Assembly: GCA_030737835.1 (NCBI GenBank)
Contig: CM060857.1
Span: 909,577 to 973,576, forward strand
Direction: 5' to 3'
DNA length: 64,000 bases
Source: Acorus gramineus
Taxonomy: Eukaryota > Streptophyta > Magnoliopsida > Acorales > Acoraceae
Made by a program: the position numbers and the translations under genes. Numbering within the stretch: the first letter of the stretch is position 1; each line of letters opens with the position of its first letter. The notes under the pieces are model-generated. The model was not told where the DNA came from, searched no databases, and saw nothing but the letters and a program-made list of their open reading frames with translations. Positions 18,913-31,021 of the stretch are shown here, piece by piece.

Positions 18913-19649
18913 TTATGTAATTACAAATGTGTTTTTAGGGGGTTATATAGACTTCAAGAAAAGTTAAGGGTTTTATGGATTTCAAGCATTTTACGAGGGG
19001 TTATTTGGATTTTTTTCCTACATTAATATAATAAATAATAGGGAAAAATCAATATAACCCCCTGCAAAGTTGTTAAAATCCATATAACCCCCTGCCTTTT
19101 CTGAAAATACAAATAACCCCCCATAATCTTAACAAAAATGCAAAAAGAACCTTCTGTCAGTTAAGTTAACCTATAGATGGACTGAACCTAACCTTAGGTG
19201 TGAAATGACATGTATACCCTTTCTTTCCCTAACGTAAAACCTAAACATTTGCATTTCCCTTATTTGACGCCGTCTCCTCTGCATTCATTTGATGCCGTCT
19301 ACGTCTTCCTCCACGTCCTCCTTGATGACGCCTCTGTTGATCTCGTCATCAATGTCCTCTGTTGATCATCTTCGAATTCATCTTGATCGTCTTCATCGCC
19401 ATCCGTCGATCCTCGTCGGCGATGCCCTTTGCCGATCTTCTTCATGACCGAAGCCGTTTGTGGTCTTTCAAGGTAATTTTCTTTTCATTAAATTTTGTAT
19501 ATTTTGTATGCTACAGAACCATGTATGAAAATACTTTGTACAAGGTTGATTAGTCAAGTAAGTAGGTGAGGAAAATCATTGGGAGTGAGACCACAAGAAA
19601 GAATTTCTAAAACACAAAGTGAGAGAGTCAAATATCAAGCTCGAAGAGG

Positions 19650-19930
19650 TAGGGGGACTGCACTGCACAGTTTTGTAACAACTTTACAACTTGAGCTGAA
19701 TCAGAACACACACTGAGATCTTGTAAACCCAGTGCTCTAGCCTGTTGCACACCAATCCGGATAGCTTCAATCTCCATACGTAAAGGGTGTTCCTAAGGCC
19801 AGTACATGTAACCATGCAACCCCCAAGACTTGAAAAGGTTCATGCTGGACTAGTAGTATAAAGTATAAACGCTGCCCCCGCTGTTCTGGTGAACACATCA
19901 ACACTACCATCTGTAATAACATAAGAGCGT
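19650..19930 (-). pseudogene. RNase H-like (RVT_3) fragment inside the MULE
   Basis: On the minus strand two frames give RNase H-like segments: VITDGSVDVFTRTAGAAF (first acidic residue in TDGS), then after a frameshift EIEAIRIGVQQARALG (the Glu) and DLSVCSDSAQVVKLLQN (the second Asp in CSDS). This is the plant LINE or reverse-transcriptase-like RNase H fold. It has an internal stop and a frameshift, so it is a dead fragment, either captured by the MULE or left by a LINE inserted into it. Confidence 0.55.
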
Positions 19931-20706
19931 CGAGAATTGTTGATGGGGGTGTAATAACTTAGGAAATAATGCTCCCACGATCAGAGAAAAGATTACTCTT
20001 GTCTGCATGATGATCTAGCGGCTTAGATAGCAGGATTTCACATTCTTTACCCAGTGCCAACCAAGTGGTGTTGGAGCAGTGGTTTTAAAAACTCGGTCTA
20101 CCAAGTAGTTAGAAAGCATGTATTCTACTCAAGTACACACAGACAAAAAAAATGGTTCATGCATTTTATCAAACATATTGAATACAAATCATCATCTGCC
20201 ATTTCAAACATTGCCTAGAATTTGGAGATCAATGACCAGAGTGGGGACTAGTATTGAGGATGATTGACAATGCTCACAATGGTTTCATGTGCAGATGAAG
20301 ATAGCTGAGGACGAAGCATTTATAAACAATGGATGCACAAATGTGTCGGTTGAAGAAGGGGGAACTCCAACGGTCGGATGGTCATATACAATGGTGGCAA
20401 TGGCCGGGAGGGCTCCGACGGTCGGGTGGGTGGAAAGGATTGACGAAGAGGGGGAAACAATGGAAGAAGATGGGTTTGGAGGGGCAAAATGTCTTTATCA
20501 AGGGGTTATTTGTATTTTTAGTAGTTTGCAGGGGGTTATCTGTATGTTTGAAATTTGGGTGGGTTCAGGTAACGGAGTATCCTGAGAATATTCCACTTCT
20601 GTTGGGTTAATTTTAACTCAAGGGTTCTTTTTGCATTTCTATGAAGTTTGTGGGAGGGTTATTTGGATTTTTAGAAAAGACAGGGGGTTAAATGGATTTT
20701 AACAAC

Positions 20707-20709
<3 letters not shown>

Positions 20710-20742
<33 letters not shown>

Positions 20743-20755
20743 GGGGGGGGGGGGT
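20710..20755. repeat. (TG)n microsatellite followed by a G run
   Basis: A TG run of about 31 bases passes directly into about 14 consecutive G, inside the right terminal repeat of the MULE. The left repeat has only a CCCCC tract at the matching place. Confidence 0.9.
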
Positions 20756-23700
20756 TATATGGCTTTTTTCATAAATAATAGTATAAAAAAAATTTGGATA
20801 CGGATATTTTTCGGATCGGATACCATCGTATCTATATCCGATTCAAAATATTTTTGGATACGGATTTTCAGATACAGATTTAAATCAAATACGGGATTTT
20901 TTTCAGATAATTGACAGGCGTAACTGTAGGACTGGTATCTGAGAGAGGTGTCCAATGAGTATGTGAGGAAGTCGGCGCTGGACTGTGATGTTGGTGGTGG
21001 TGACGGGTTTGCGGTGGTATTGGGCGTGAAGGTGCCAGATGCATCGAGTTCCATGGTGGATAGGGCGATGAGCGTTCGATGAGCCTCAACGAATGTCGAG
21101 GTGAGTGTTTGAAGAATTGCTCGTGCACCGCCTACGGGGTGGCGGATATCGGTAGCGGGAGTGGGTGTGTTATGTGATACGGCGGTCTTTGGGATACTAG
21201 AACATATGGGGATGGTGGGCAGGACATTTATCTAAGGCTTGTGGTCTCCGATTTAGGTATGTATGGTTTGAGTTATACTAATGAAAAGAACAATCCTTGG
21301 TAGCATATCTTGAATTCACATATGAGCTGTGCTATACTCAGTTATTTTTACAATCCTTCTCCAATCATTATATTGTTTGAGTTATACCTCGTTGGAAATT
21401 TTTTACATGTTCTATAAGTGATATCATTCAATTTATTATGGTATATACTTCATGTTTCACAAAAATACATACCTCATTAGATGAAGTATCTGATTTTAAA
21501 AAAAAATTGGAAACATGTATAGTCTGTGTCTTAGATTGTAAAAAGGGTTGAATGTAACATTTTTCTTCACATTTGTTTGACTATATTCTTCGAAAATTGC
21601 CGATTGTTACCCCTTGACAAAATTTTGGAATAAGCATTCAAATTGTGATTACTTGTAGAAAAATTGGCCCACAAATTGAAGCAGAGGAGAAAAAAGACAC
21701 ACACACCATCACATTGAAAGATCTACGTGGTTTGACAAAGGATAGACTACGTTCACAGATAGGGGAGAGAAAATTATACATTCATGATTTATTTTATTGG
21801 ATGACATTCCGTGTGGAGTTACAAATCTGACTCTGTCTCAAAAAAAAAAAAAAAGGTTTTATCTCAAAACCTGACTTACAAAAGAGTAAATATAATCCTA
21901 AAACAATATCATAATGTTCCCACACATAACACACATTAATTACAAAACCGCCAATACTCGAGCCTTGTTTTCATTTGTAGCAACAAACAATATTTCGATC
22001 ACGGGTTAACTCATCTGCTATAGTTTTCCTTGATATCCAAAAAGTAAACAAAACATTAATTCCAAGACAACGTGTTTAGGCAGCTAAAGATATTTTGACT
22101 TCACTATTTCTTTACCGATGCTATGAAGGTCCAGATGACGAGCACCAGAAGAAGAAATTGATCGGTGTAGTAGTTGCAGTTGTCGTCGTTTCATCGATGC
22201 TTCTGCTGGGGTCCAGCTTCTGGTTTCTATTGAAGAGGAAGAAAGCCAATAAAGTCAGTAGGAGAGGTAAATCTGAAACACATTTGTACTCATGAAAGTT
22301 ATAGTAGCATGTCCCACTTCATACATGAGAAACATATATGATTTGGTTCTTTTCTACTGTTATAGGGACCAAAAATGAAAACTACTCAGAAAATAGTACA
22401 ATTGGAATGGATCTGCCTCTGTTTGATTTGAGTATTGTAGTAATGGCCACTGACACCTTCTCGAATGCGAATAAGATCAGAAAGGGCGGTTTTGGCCTAG
22501 TTTATAAGGTACCATTTTTCATTCTATAATGCACAATCACTTGATTAACTTAAAGAGGATGAATTTGTTTCATTTTGTACCCCCGTCCGCCTCTGTTTCA
22601 TTGTGTACAACGTCCGACTTACTCTGTCCGACTCTGCGAAGCACCAACAATACTATGCGCACAGGAATCATGCTCCATAATATAACATAATTGACATTTA
22701 ATTTGAGTCCTAGGGGATGCTAGAGGACGATCAAGAGATAGCGGTGAAGAGGCTCTCGAGAAATTCCACGCAAAGCTTCGATGAGTTCAAGAATGAGGTC
22801 ATGCTGATCGCTAAGCTTCAGCACAGGAACCTCGTTCGGCTTCTAGGGTGTTGTGCTGAAGGAGACGAGTGCATGTTGATCTACGAGTACATGCCCAATA
22901 AGAGTTTGGACACATTTTTATCTGGTAAGGCAAATTTTTATGTCCTTAACCATGGGAGTGTGGAATAACACAATAGTTTTGATCTTGGTTCAGATTTCAC
23001 TAGAAGCCCGTGTTTGGACTGGAGAAGGTGCTATGATATCATTTTAGGGATCGCTCGAGGACTTGTTTATCTCCATCAAGACTCAAGATTTAGAATTATA
23101 CATAGGGATTTGAAAGCGGGCAACATCCTCTTAGATAAAGAGATGAACCCCAAGATCTCAGACTTTGGGATGGCGAGGATTTTCAAAGGAGATCATGGAG
23201 AAGCCAATACCAAAAGGGTTGTTGGCACGTAGTAAGTTTTCAATTCACAACCATGCACTTAGCTCGTGTTTGCGTGGCACCATACTGTCCGTACTCCTGT
23301 CATTATATCTTATAAATCCTTATAATTGTTCTAGGGGGTGGGACAATGGAATTCATTATCAGTACTTATCCACATTAATATCATAAAACATTCTTTCATC
23401 TCATTTTTCTTAAAAAATAACTCACGTATATACACATCCTAAAACCTATCATATCTCTCACATACATTTTTGGAAAAACAAAAAACTAATCTCATGTATA
23501 AATAATAATTTAAAAGCTTTAAATCATCATCTACCCCTTATCCATTGTGTATTTTCAATCAATTCATCAATGGTGGATATAATAATGTTAAAAAAAGAAG
23601 TAAAAAAGATTGTTTATTTGTATAAATTGTTATCTACCTTGGTACAGCATTAGGGGTGAATATCTCTACTATGGTTCCAAACAAAGGATAAGATAAGTTG

Positions 23701-24484
23701 AATCCTAATCAATTTTGATAATTCAGAGTTTAACTATCATCATATTTTGGAATTGCAGTGGATATATGTCTCCAGAGTACGCAATGAATGGAATTTTCTC
23801 AGTGAAGTCAGACGTCTTCAGCTTTGGAGTTTTAGTACTTGAGATTATGAGTGGAAAGAAAAACCGGGGTGTGTATCGATCCCAACCTCATATCAACCTC
23901 CTTGCTCATGTGAGTTATTATCAACACACAATTTAGAAATTTTAGTTTATTAATTGAGATGATGTTTACAAGCTACAATTTTTTTTTTTTTACAGGCATG
24001 GATGCTATGGAAAGAGGGGAATGCCCTTGAATTGCTCAATGTCTCGATGGGCTACTCATCGCCCATCTCCGAAGTGATGCGATGCATACAGACGAGCCTG
24101 CTTTGCGTACAAGAACGAGTTGAGGATCGACCGACGATGTCTTCTGTAGTGATGATGTTGAGCAGCGAAACTGTCGTGTTGCCTAGCCTAGGCAGCCGGG
24201 ATTCTACAACGGAGGAAATCTTTTTCAACAAGACTGGTCGACTGATCATAAACAAGAATCACCATGCAGCGCAAATGAGAGCACATTGACAATGATCGAA
24301 GCCCGATAACTGGAACAAATTATGATTAGTCTTTTTTTTTTTTGGGTTATTGTATGAAGAATAGATAAAATGCACAACTCTGTTCCCAAGCATATAGGTG
24401 ACAGAGCTGATGAAGGGGAAAAATAAAGGGGAAAAAATTGGAAAAAGCTTGTGAAGCAATTTGCACGCAGTACTGGTACTGGAT

Positions 24485-24718
24485 TGTTACGATTTCGGAT
24501 CTTGGGATGCAATCAATCAAAATAAATAAACAAGCAAATCGAAGCAAAGATACAAAAAATTTACGTGGTTCGGCAAATCTTGCCTACGTCCACGGAGCAC
24601 ACCAGAGATCAATCCACTATCAATGAGAAGTTTTTACAATGGTCACACCGAAGATAAAAACCCTAGAGCCTAATGAAAAATTCTTTGCCCACATCATCAG
24701 GCTCCACAATATATAACA
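24485..24718 (-). mobile_element. Solo LTR of the copia family, TSD TGGAT
   Basis: The reverse complement matches the LTRs of the copia element at 26428-31356 (the end reading GCATCCCAAGATC...CGTAACA and the start TGTTATATATTGTGGAG), with an internal deletion of about 95 bases. A perfect 5-bp duplication TGGAT flanks it (24480-24484, 24719-24723). It lies just downstream of pseudogene C. Confidence 0.92.
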
Positions 24719-25204
24719 TGGATAAGGAATCTCACTCTTTTCATTGTTTTTACTCATATAGGATTGTTATAATATTAGGTTTAAATCAAAATTCGAGTTT
24801 GGGGATGAAAATCTGAATTTGTTTGTGGAGTTGAATAAAGAGAAATTAAAGAGTTGTTTTACTTGTACCAATTTAAGGTTTAAAGCGGAAATATAATGTT
24901 GGTGTTTAGTGATTCGATGATTGCTTACAAAATATGTTTTGATTGACGAATTTTTCTTAGAATTTCGAAATTGGGTGTTCGAAGGTTCACTGATGAAGTT
25001 ATAATAATTATAATAATTTTGATAGGTGAAGCTATCAATAATTTAGTTGTTGTTTCTATTTAGGGCCAATTCAACTTTGAAAACTTGACCATCAATGGCT
25101 GCTATGCGAAAGTCATCAACAAGTGGGTCCTAAGATTTCAGCATATACAAATCTTCAGACATACCAATGCCATTCATGCATACGCCATACAGTGATTAAA
25201 CAGA
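24719..25204. other. Non-coding spacer between C and the 25.2-kb fragment
   Basis: Homologous, in inverted orientation, to the spacer between E and D and between G and the 52-kb fragments. It includes a short TAATAATTATAATAATTT stretch at the place where those copies have long ATT microsatellites. No gene seen. Confidence 0.5.
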
Positions 25205-25374
25205 AGAGAATTCACTCAAAATCCAATCCTCATCTTCCTCTGTTTCACTCTCTTCACTCCCTCCATGACCGGAGACTCCATGACCCCCACCCAACCCCTC
25301 CGCGATGGCCAAACCCTCGAGCTCGGCTTCTTCCAGCCCGCCGATCAAACAGGCGATACGTTAGCATATGGTAA
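25205..25374 (+). pseudogene. S-RLK exon 1 fragment, start codon lost
   Basis: Encodes the signal peptide and lectin start of the second subfamily (EFTQNPILIFLCFTLFTP, then [13 protein letters not shown]). The initiator ATG is deleted compared with 52095-52097, where CAAACCATG precedes the same codons. It shares with that fragment a small internal deletion that joins GQT directly to LELGFF. It stops near 25374, and about 150 bases on the minus-strand pseudogene D begins, so an inversion junction lies between. Confidence 0.75.
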
Positions 25375-26427
25375 TGTTAGAGAGTCATTATTATGATATT
25401 ATTGCATTCTTAATGTTTCTATTTTTCTTTTCTGGTATTTTAAAACACACAATTCAATAAACAGAAATTTATTTGATCAATGGGTACTAGAGGTATCCAA
25501 TCACTAAACTTTTTGAACACACATACCCATCTCGGAGGTGGTGAGCCTAAGGTAAATGCTCCGCCAGCCGTCGGCATACGTCCTCGTATCCATCAAATCC
25601 CCCGAACCATATCACGCACCCTCTCCCCCTTCCAATGTCGGCTGCCCCGTAAGCCGAGCACGAGCAATTCCTCAAACACTCTACCCTGCACCCATCAACT
25701 CTCATCGCCGCGTCCACCACGGACATTGATGTGTCTGGCACCTTCACATTTGTCACCGTGATGAACCTATCGGACCCATACACTGCAGTCGAGCTCCCTC
25801 CGCCTCACGCGCACCTGTCGGACCCGCCCCTCAAAAACCACTCCCGCGGTGACTTCGGCCTGAACCCTCTCAAGCTAGCACTCACACAAATTGATGTCAC
25901 TGGTGTTGCAGAGCCCGCTCGGCTTGCCATAGTTGTCGCACTGGTCCCTCAGCGCGGACCACAACAGGCTCCAAAGACATTGCGTTTCCACCCACACGAG
26001 CTGCTGGACCACCCCTGATGGACTCATGGTGAGCCTCGTCACGACGTCGCTCTGCTTCACAAGAAACCTATAACAATGTTTTAAAAATTGAACTGTTCAT
26101 TGAACTGAAAAAATGAACAGGTCAAAGACTACTAGTTCAACCATTGGATCAACATGATTTGAACCGTGACATAGTTATAATATAATAAATATATTAATTA
26201 TCATTACTAGATAAAAAGCATGGAATATCATAACATGATTTTAGTATATAAAATCTAAACTTTTTATTAAATTTCATATTTTAACAAGTGGTTAATCACA
26301 ATTTCTACACATAGAGAACTATTTGATATAATCAACCCATAGCCGGTTCACAAAAATCATCGATTCGACCGGTGGGTTGACTGAGTTTTACATGTTTTTT
26401 TATACCATTGGGTTTTAAGGGTAAACC

Positions 26428-26750
26428 TGTTATATATTGTGGAGCCTGATGATGTGCGTAGAGGATTGTTGGCGCTACGCAGGATCGGACGGGGGTCTTT
26501 CGTGTATTGACTTTTTTGCCCTTAATGAGATGTCAATATAAAAGGGCATCTCATATTTTTCATTAGGCTCTAGGGTTTTTATCTTCTGTGTGACCATTGT
26601 AAAACTTCTCATTGATAGTGGATTGATCTCTGGTGTGCTCCGTGGACGTAGGCAAGATTTGCTGAACCACGTAAAATTTTTGTGTCTTTGCTTCGATTTG
26701 TTTGTTTATTTCTTTTGATTGATTGCATCCCAAGATCCAAAATCGTAACA
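26428..26750 (+). repeat. Copia 5' LTR
   Basis: 323 bp with TG...CA ends. A TATA-like box lies in TCAATATAAAAGGGC near 26532. Confidence 0.93.
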
Positions 26751-26751
26751 A

Positions 26752-26767
26752 TTGGTATTAGAGCCAC
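26752..26767 (+). other. Copia primer binding site
   Basis: TTGGTATTAGAGCC, one or two bases after the 5' LTR, matches the initiator-Met tRNA primer binding site TGGTATCAGAGCC with one mismatch. Confidence 0.85.
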
Positions 26768-26776
26768 GGTTTTACT

Positions 26777-27000
26777 AGATCTAGGGCACAGGAGGTGCCT
26801 ATTCGCGGGATCTGTAGATCTAGGGCACAAGAGGTGCCTATCAGCGGGATCTGTAGATCTAGGGCACAGGAGGTGCCTATTCACGGGATCTGTAGATCTA
26901 GGGCACAGGAGGTGCCTATTCACGGGATCTGTAGATCTAGGGCACAGGAGGTGCCTATTCGCGAGATCTGAAAATCTAGAACACAGAAGGTGTCTATTCG
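26777..27000 (+). repeat. 39-bp tandem repeats, about 5.7 copies
   Basis: The unit begins AGATCTAGGGCACAGGAGG and ends GGGATCTGT. It lies in the copia 5' leader between primer site and gag. Copies differ by a few bases, the last most. Unit junctions contain the near-palindrome GATCTGTAGATC. 39 bases is 13 codons, so frames through it repeat. Confidence 0.92.
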
Positions 27001-27010
27001 AGTGGGAGCA

Positions 27011-30000
27011 ATGGATTCAGATAAGGAATTATCTAAAATCGAGAAATTTGATGGCACAAACTTTGGCTACTGGAAGATGCAGGTGGAGGATCATCTGTAC
27101 GAGAAAGATCTCTATCAACCGTTGAAAGAGAAACCAGAAGAGATGGAGCAAGCGGCGTGGGATCTGTTAGATCGGAAGGCTCTCGGCGCAGTCAGGAAGA
27201 CGTTGTCGAGGCATATAGCCTTTAATGTCAAGAAAGAGACATCCACGACTGCTCTCATGGCCAAACTGTCCAAGATGTATGAACAGCCTTCTGCGGCAAA
27301 TAAGGTGCGTCTCATTAAGAAGTTATTCAATATGAAGATGACCGAAGATTGCAATTTCAAGGATCATCTCAACGAATTTAATGAAGTTACGGATCAATTA
27401 AATTCAGTCGATCTCGTTTTCGATGATGAGATCCGTGCTTTATTGATCCTCGGGCAGTTACCCGAGAGTTGGAACGGCACTGTTACCGCGATCAGTTCCT
27501 CTACAGGAAAGAAAAAATTGAAGTTCGATGATGTGGTGAATCTGATTATGACAGAGGAGATCAGGCGACAAGCAGATGGTGGTTCCACTTCCGGATCAGC
27601 GTTGAATGTTGATAGCAGAGGCAGAAGTTCAAACAAGGGCAATGGGCGTGGCAAATCAAAATCGAGGAACGGCAGATCCAAATCGAGAAACCCAAGCAAT
27701 TCCAACAATAATCAAAATCAGAATGCGAAGAAGATTATTGAGTGCTGGAATTGTGGTAAAACTGGACATTACAGAAATCAGTGCAGGTCAGAGAAGAAAG
27801 AAACACACAACAAGAATGAATCCAATGTTCTTTCAGAAGAATCAGATGATGCATTGATTTGTTCCATGGAGAACAAGTCCGATTCTTGGGTGATGGATTC
27901 TGGTGCATCGTTTCACGCGACCTCTAACAAAGATCTTCTCAGAAATTACGTCCCAGGCAGCTTTGGGAAGGTGTACCTTGGTGATGATCAACCATGCGAT
28001 GTGGTCGGCAAGGGTAAAGTGCAGATCAAGCTGAATGGCTCTGTATGGGAATTGAATGATGTCAGACACATTCCTGACCTAAGAAAGAACCTGATTTCAG
28101 TTGGGCAGCTAGCAAAGGAAGGCTATATGACAACCTTCAGTAGTGACAGCTGGAAGGTTTCGAGAGGCTCATTGATCGTTGCACGAGGTAAAATGACTGG
28201 TACTCTTTATGTGACAACTGATGCTTGTGGTTCTATTGCAGTTGCTAACAGCAAGGATGATCCTATTTATGGCATCAGAGACTTGGTCACATGAGTCAAA
28301 AGGGACTTAAAGTCATGCACTCGATGGGGAGATTGCCAGGATTGCAGTCAGTTGATATCGACTTGTGCGAGAGTTGTATCTTTGGAAAGCAGAAGAGGAT
28401 CAGTTTCAAGACGTGTGGCAGAACTCCGAAGCAGAATAAGCTTGAGTTGATTCACACAGATGTCTGGGGACCGGCTGCGGTCTCATCCATTAGCGGAAAG
28501 TCATATTTTGTGACTTTCATTGATGACCATTCAGGAAGGTATGGGTTTACTTTTTGAGACAGAAATCAGAGGTGTTTGAAGTGTTCAAGAAGTGGAAGGC
28601 AATGGTGGAAAATGCAACAGGCTTGAGAATCAAGAGGCTGAGGTCCGACAATGGTGGTGAGTATGAAGACACCAATTTCAAGAAATTCTGTTATGATAGT
28701 GGAATCAGATTAGAGAGAACTGTGCAAGGGACTCCACAACAGAATGGTATAGCAGAGCGGATGAATCGAACATTGACTGAGAGAGCCAGAAGCATGCGTA
28801 TACAGTCAGGTCTACCAAAGCAGTTCTGGGCAGAAGCAGTCAACACAGCATCTTACCTGATCAACCGAGGACCATCAGTACCTTTGGACCACAAGATACC
28901 AGAGGAGGTATGGAGCGGCAAAGAGGTAAACCTTTCTCATTTGAAAGTTTTCGGTTGTGTTTCATATGTACATTAGTGATAATGCTAGGAGTAAGCTTGA
29001 CTCTAAATCACTAAAATGCACTTTTATTGGATATGGTGGTGATGATTTTGGTTATCGTTTCTGGGATGACCAAAAGAAAAAGGTTATAAGAAGTAGAGAT
29101 GTCATATTCAATGAAAAGCTGATGTACAAGGACAGAAATGCAACACAGTCTAGTGATTCGAAGAATATTGATCCTGTTTATTTTGAGCCTAACAATACTG
29201 CAGTAGTTAGAGTGTCACAGCAAATAGTTGACAGATCTCAGAGAGAGGAAACTACACCACAGAATAATCAACAGCAAGTTGATATGCCACAGGCCCCAGC
29301 TCCTGAGCCTCCTCCACTCAGGAGATCCACCCGTCCACATGTTCCGAACAGAAGGTACATGAATTATTTATTACTGACTGATGCAGGTGAACCTGAATGC
29401 TATTTTGAGGCATGTCAAGGAGAGGATGCTAGCAAGTGGGAGTTTGCTATGGAAGATGAGATGAAGTCACTCATCTCCAACGAGACATGGGAGCTAGCTG
29501 AGTTACCCATGGAGAAGAAGGCTCTTCACAACAAATGGGTGTATCGAGTCAAAGAGGAGCAGGATGGCTCTAAGAGATACAAGGCGAGATTAGTGGTCAA
29601 AGGCTTTCAGCAGAAAGAGGGGATTGACTACACCGACATTTTCTCACCAGTTGTGAAACTGACTACCATTCGGTCAGTTTTGAGTATCGTTGCATCCGAG
29701 GGTCTGCATCTTGAGCAGTTAGATGTCAAAACTGCTTTTTTGCATGGTGACTTAGAGGAGGAGATATACATGCAGCAACCAGAGGGTTTCATAGTGAAGG
29801 GCAAGGAGAAACTCGTTTGCAAGTTGAAGAGGAGCTTGTATGGCTTAAAACAGGCTCCAAGACAGTGGTACAAGAAATTCGATAGCTTCATGCAGCGAAC
29901 TGGCTACCACAAGTGCAACGCTGATCATTGCTGCTACTTCAAGAGGTTTGATTCCAGTTATATTATTTTGCTACTTTATGTTGATGACATGTTAGTGGCT

Positions 30001-30939
30001 GGTTCAGATATGGATGAAATCAGGAACTTGAAGAAGCAATTATCAACTGAGTTTGATATGAAAGATCTGGGTCCAGCAAAGAAGATCCTTGGGATGAGGA
30101 TTACGAGGGACAAGCAGAGAGGTACTTTGCAGTTGTCTCAGGCTGAATACATTAATCGTGTTTTGCAGAGGGTTAGCATGTCTGATGCTAAGGCAGTTAG
30201 CACACCCTTGGCTAGTCATTTCAAACTGTCCAAAGATCAAAGTCCCAAAACGGAGGAGGAGAGAAACTTCATGGCGAATGTTCCATATGCCTCAGCGATT
30301 GGAAGTTTGATGTATGCCATGGTTAGCACGAGACCAGATATAGCCTATGCAGTGGGAGCTGTGAGCAGATTCATGTCAGATCCAGGCAAGCAACACTGGG
30401 AAGCAGTAAAGTGGATACTTAGATACTTGCGAGGTACGACTGATAGATGCTTATATTTCAGCAGGGGCGAGTTGAGGCTACAGGGTTTTGTAGATGCAGA
30501 CTTTGCTGGCGAGGTTGATCATAGGAGGAGCACTACTGGTTATGTCTTTACAGTAGGTACTACTGCTGTTAGTTGGATTTCACAAATACAGAAGATTGTT
30601 GCTTTATCCACTACAGAGGCAGAGTATATAGCTGTGACAGAGGCTAGTAAAGAGATGATATGGTTACAGGGCTTGTTGACAGAGTTGGGATTCAGACAGA
30701 CAAAGAATGTTTTGCATAGTGATAGTCAGAGCGCTATACACTTGGCAAAAAATTCAGCATTTCATTCGAGGACTAAGCACATAGGACTTCGTTATCATTT
30801 CATCAGGACGCTTTTGGATGATGGGAGTCTATTGCTTGAGAAGATCCAGGGAAGCAAGAATCCAGCTGACATGTTGACTAAGACAGTGACTACAGAGAAA
30901 CTGGAGCTGTGCGCAGCTTCAGTTGGTCTTCTAGCTTGA
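27011..30939 (+). pseudogene. Copia gag-pol polyprotein, frameshifted
   Basis: The ATG at 27011 follows the leader repeats. Gag ends in a zinc knuckle CWNCGKTGHYRNQC (about 27741-27782). The protease has DSGASFHAT (about 27896). The integrase region follows GHMSQKGLKVMHS and contains DDHSG, then the SDNGGEY and GTPQQNGIAERMN motifs. The reverse transcriptase has KTAFLHGDLEEEIYM and the catalytic YVDD (about 29977). RNase H has STTEAEYIA and a C-terminal TKHIGLRYH. Frame breaks occur near 28270 (before GHMSQ), 28535 (after DDHSG) and 28965 (after VSYVH), so the polyprotein is interrupted in the integrase part while the frame from 28957 to the stop at 30939 is open. The RT reads closest to the Tork/Tnt1 type, by recall. 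Confidence 0.93.
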
Positions 30940-31021
30940 GGACAGGGATGAGCACACCAGATTATAGATCAATCATTTGATAGAAGTTATTTACTCTTGG
31001 TTCAGTCTCCAAGTGGGAGAT

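Larger units (their letters stand above)
19041..20770. mobile_element. Non-autonomous MULE, 1.73 kb, with long TIRs
   Basis: Flanked by the direct repeat ATAAATAATA (19031-19040 and 20771-20780), which fits the 9-10 bp duplication of Mutator-like elements. The terminal inverted repeats align over about 130 bases, sharing AAAGTTGTTAAAATCCAT and ATGCAAAAAGAACC. The right repeat has been expanded by a TG microsatellite and a G run. The interior carries a decayed RNase H fragment (next entry) and no transposase. Confidence 0.85.
17433..24309 (+). pseudogene. Gene C: S-receptor-like kinase pseudogene
   Basis: Inverted relative to the other copies and closest to E and G. Recognisable exons: S-domain 17433-18062 and about 20935-21255, transmembrane 22135-22266, kinase 22366-22508, 22714-22924, 22994-23231, 23759-23909, 23996-24309. 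Lesions: exon 1 missing, an internal deletion joining FVLTD to TILPGMKY, a frameshift near 17636, a stop before the TGPWNG motif, a short duplication with frameshift near 21065, a CVM-stop-YGG stop near 21177, and a 1-nt deletion near 24182 that shifts the C-terminal tail. The glycine loop reads RKGGFG instead of GEGGFG. HRDLK and DFG remain. A 2.9-kb insertion splits the EGF/PAN junction. No functional receptor can be made. Confidence 0.88.

Noticed and set aside
16301-19019. A single Pack-MULE carrying captured S-domain exons
   Set aside because: The two ends are similar inverted repeats, but there is no matching target duplication, and the enclosed exons continue in order and orientation into the rest of gene C, so insertions into C explain it better.
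26609-27125. Repetitive peptides from the 39-bp array on both strands
   Set aside because: Products of a tandem repeat in the copia leader, not a coding gene.
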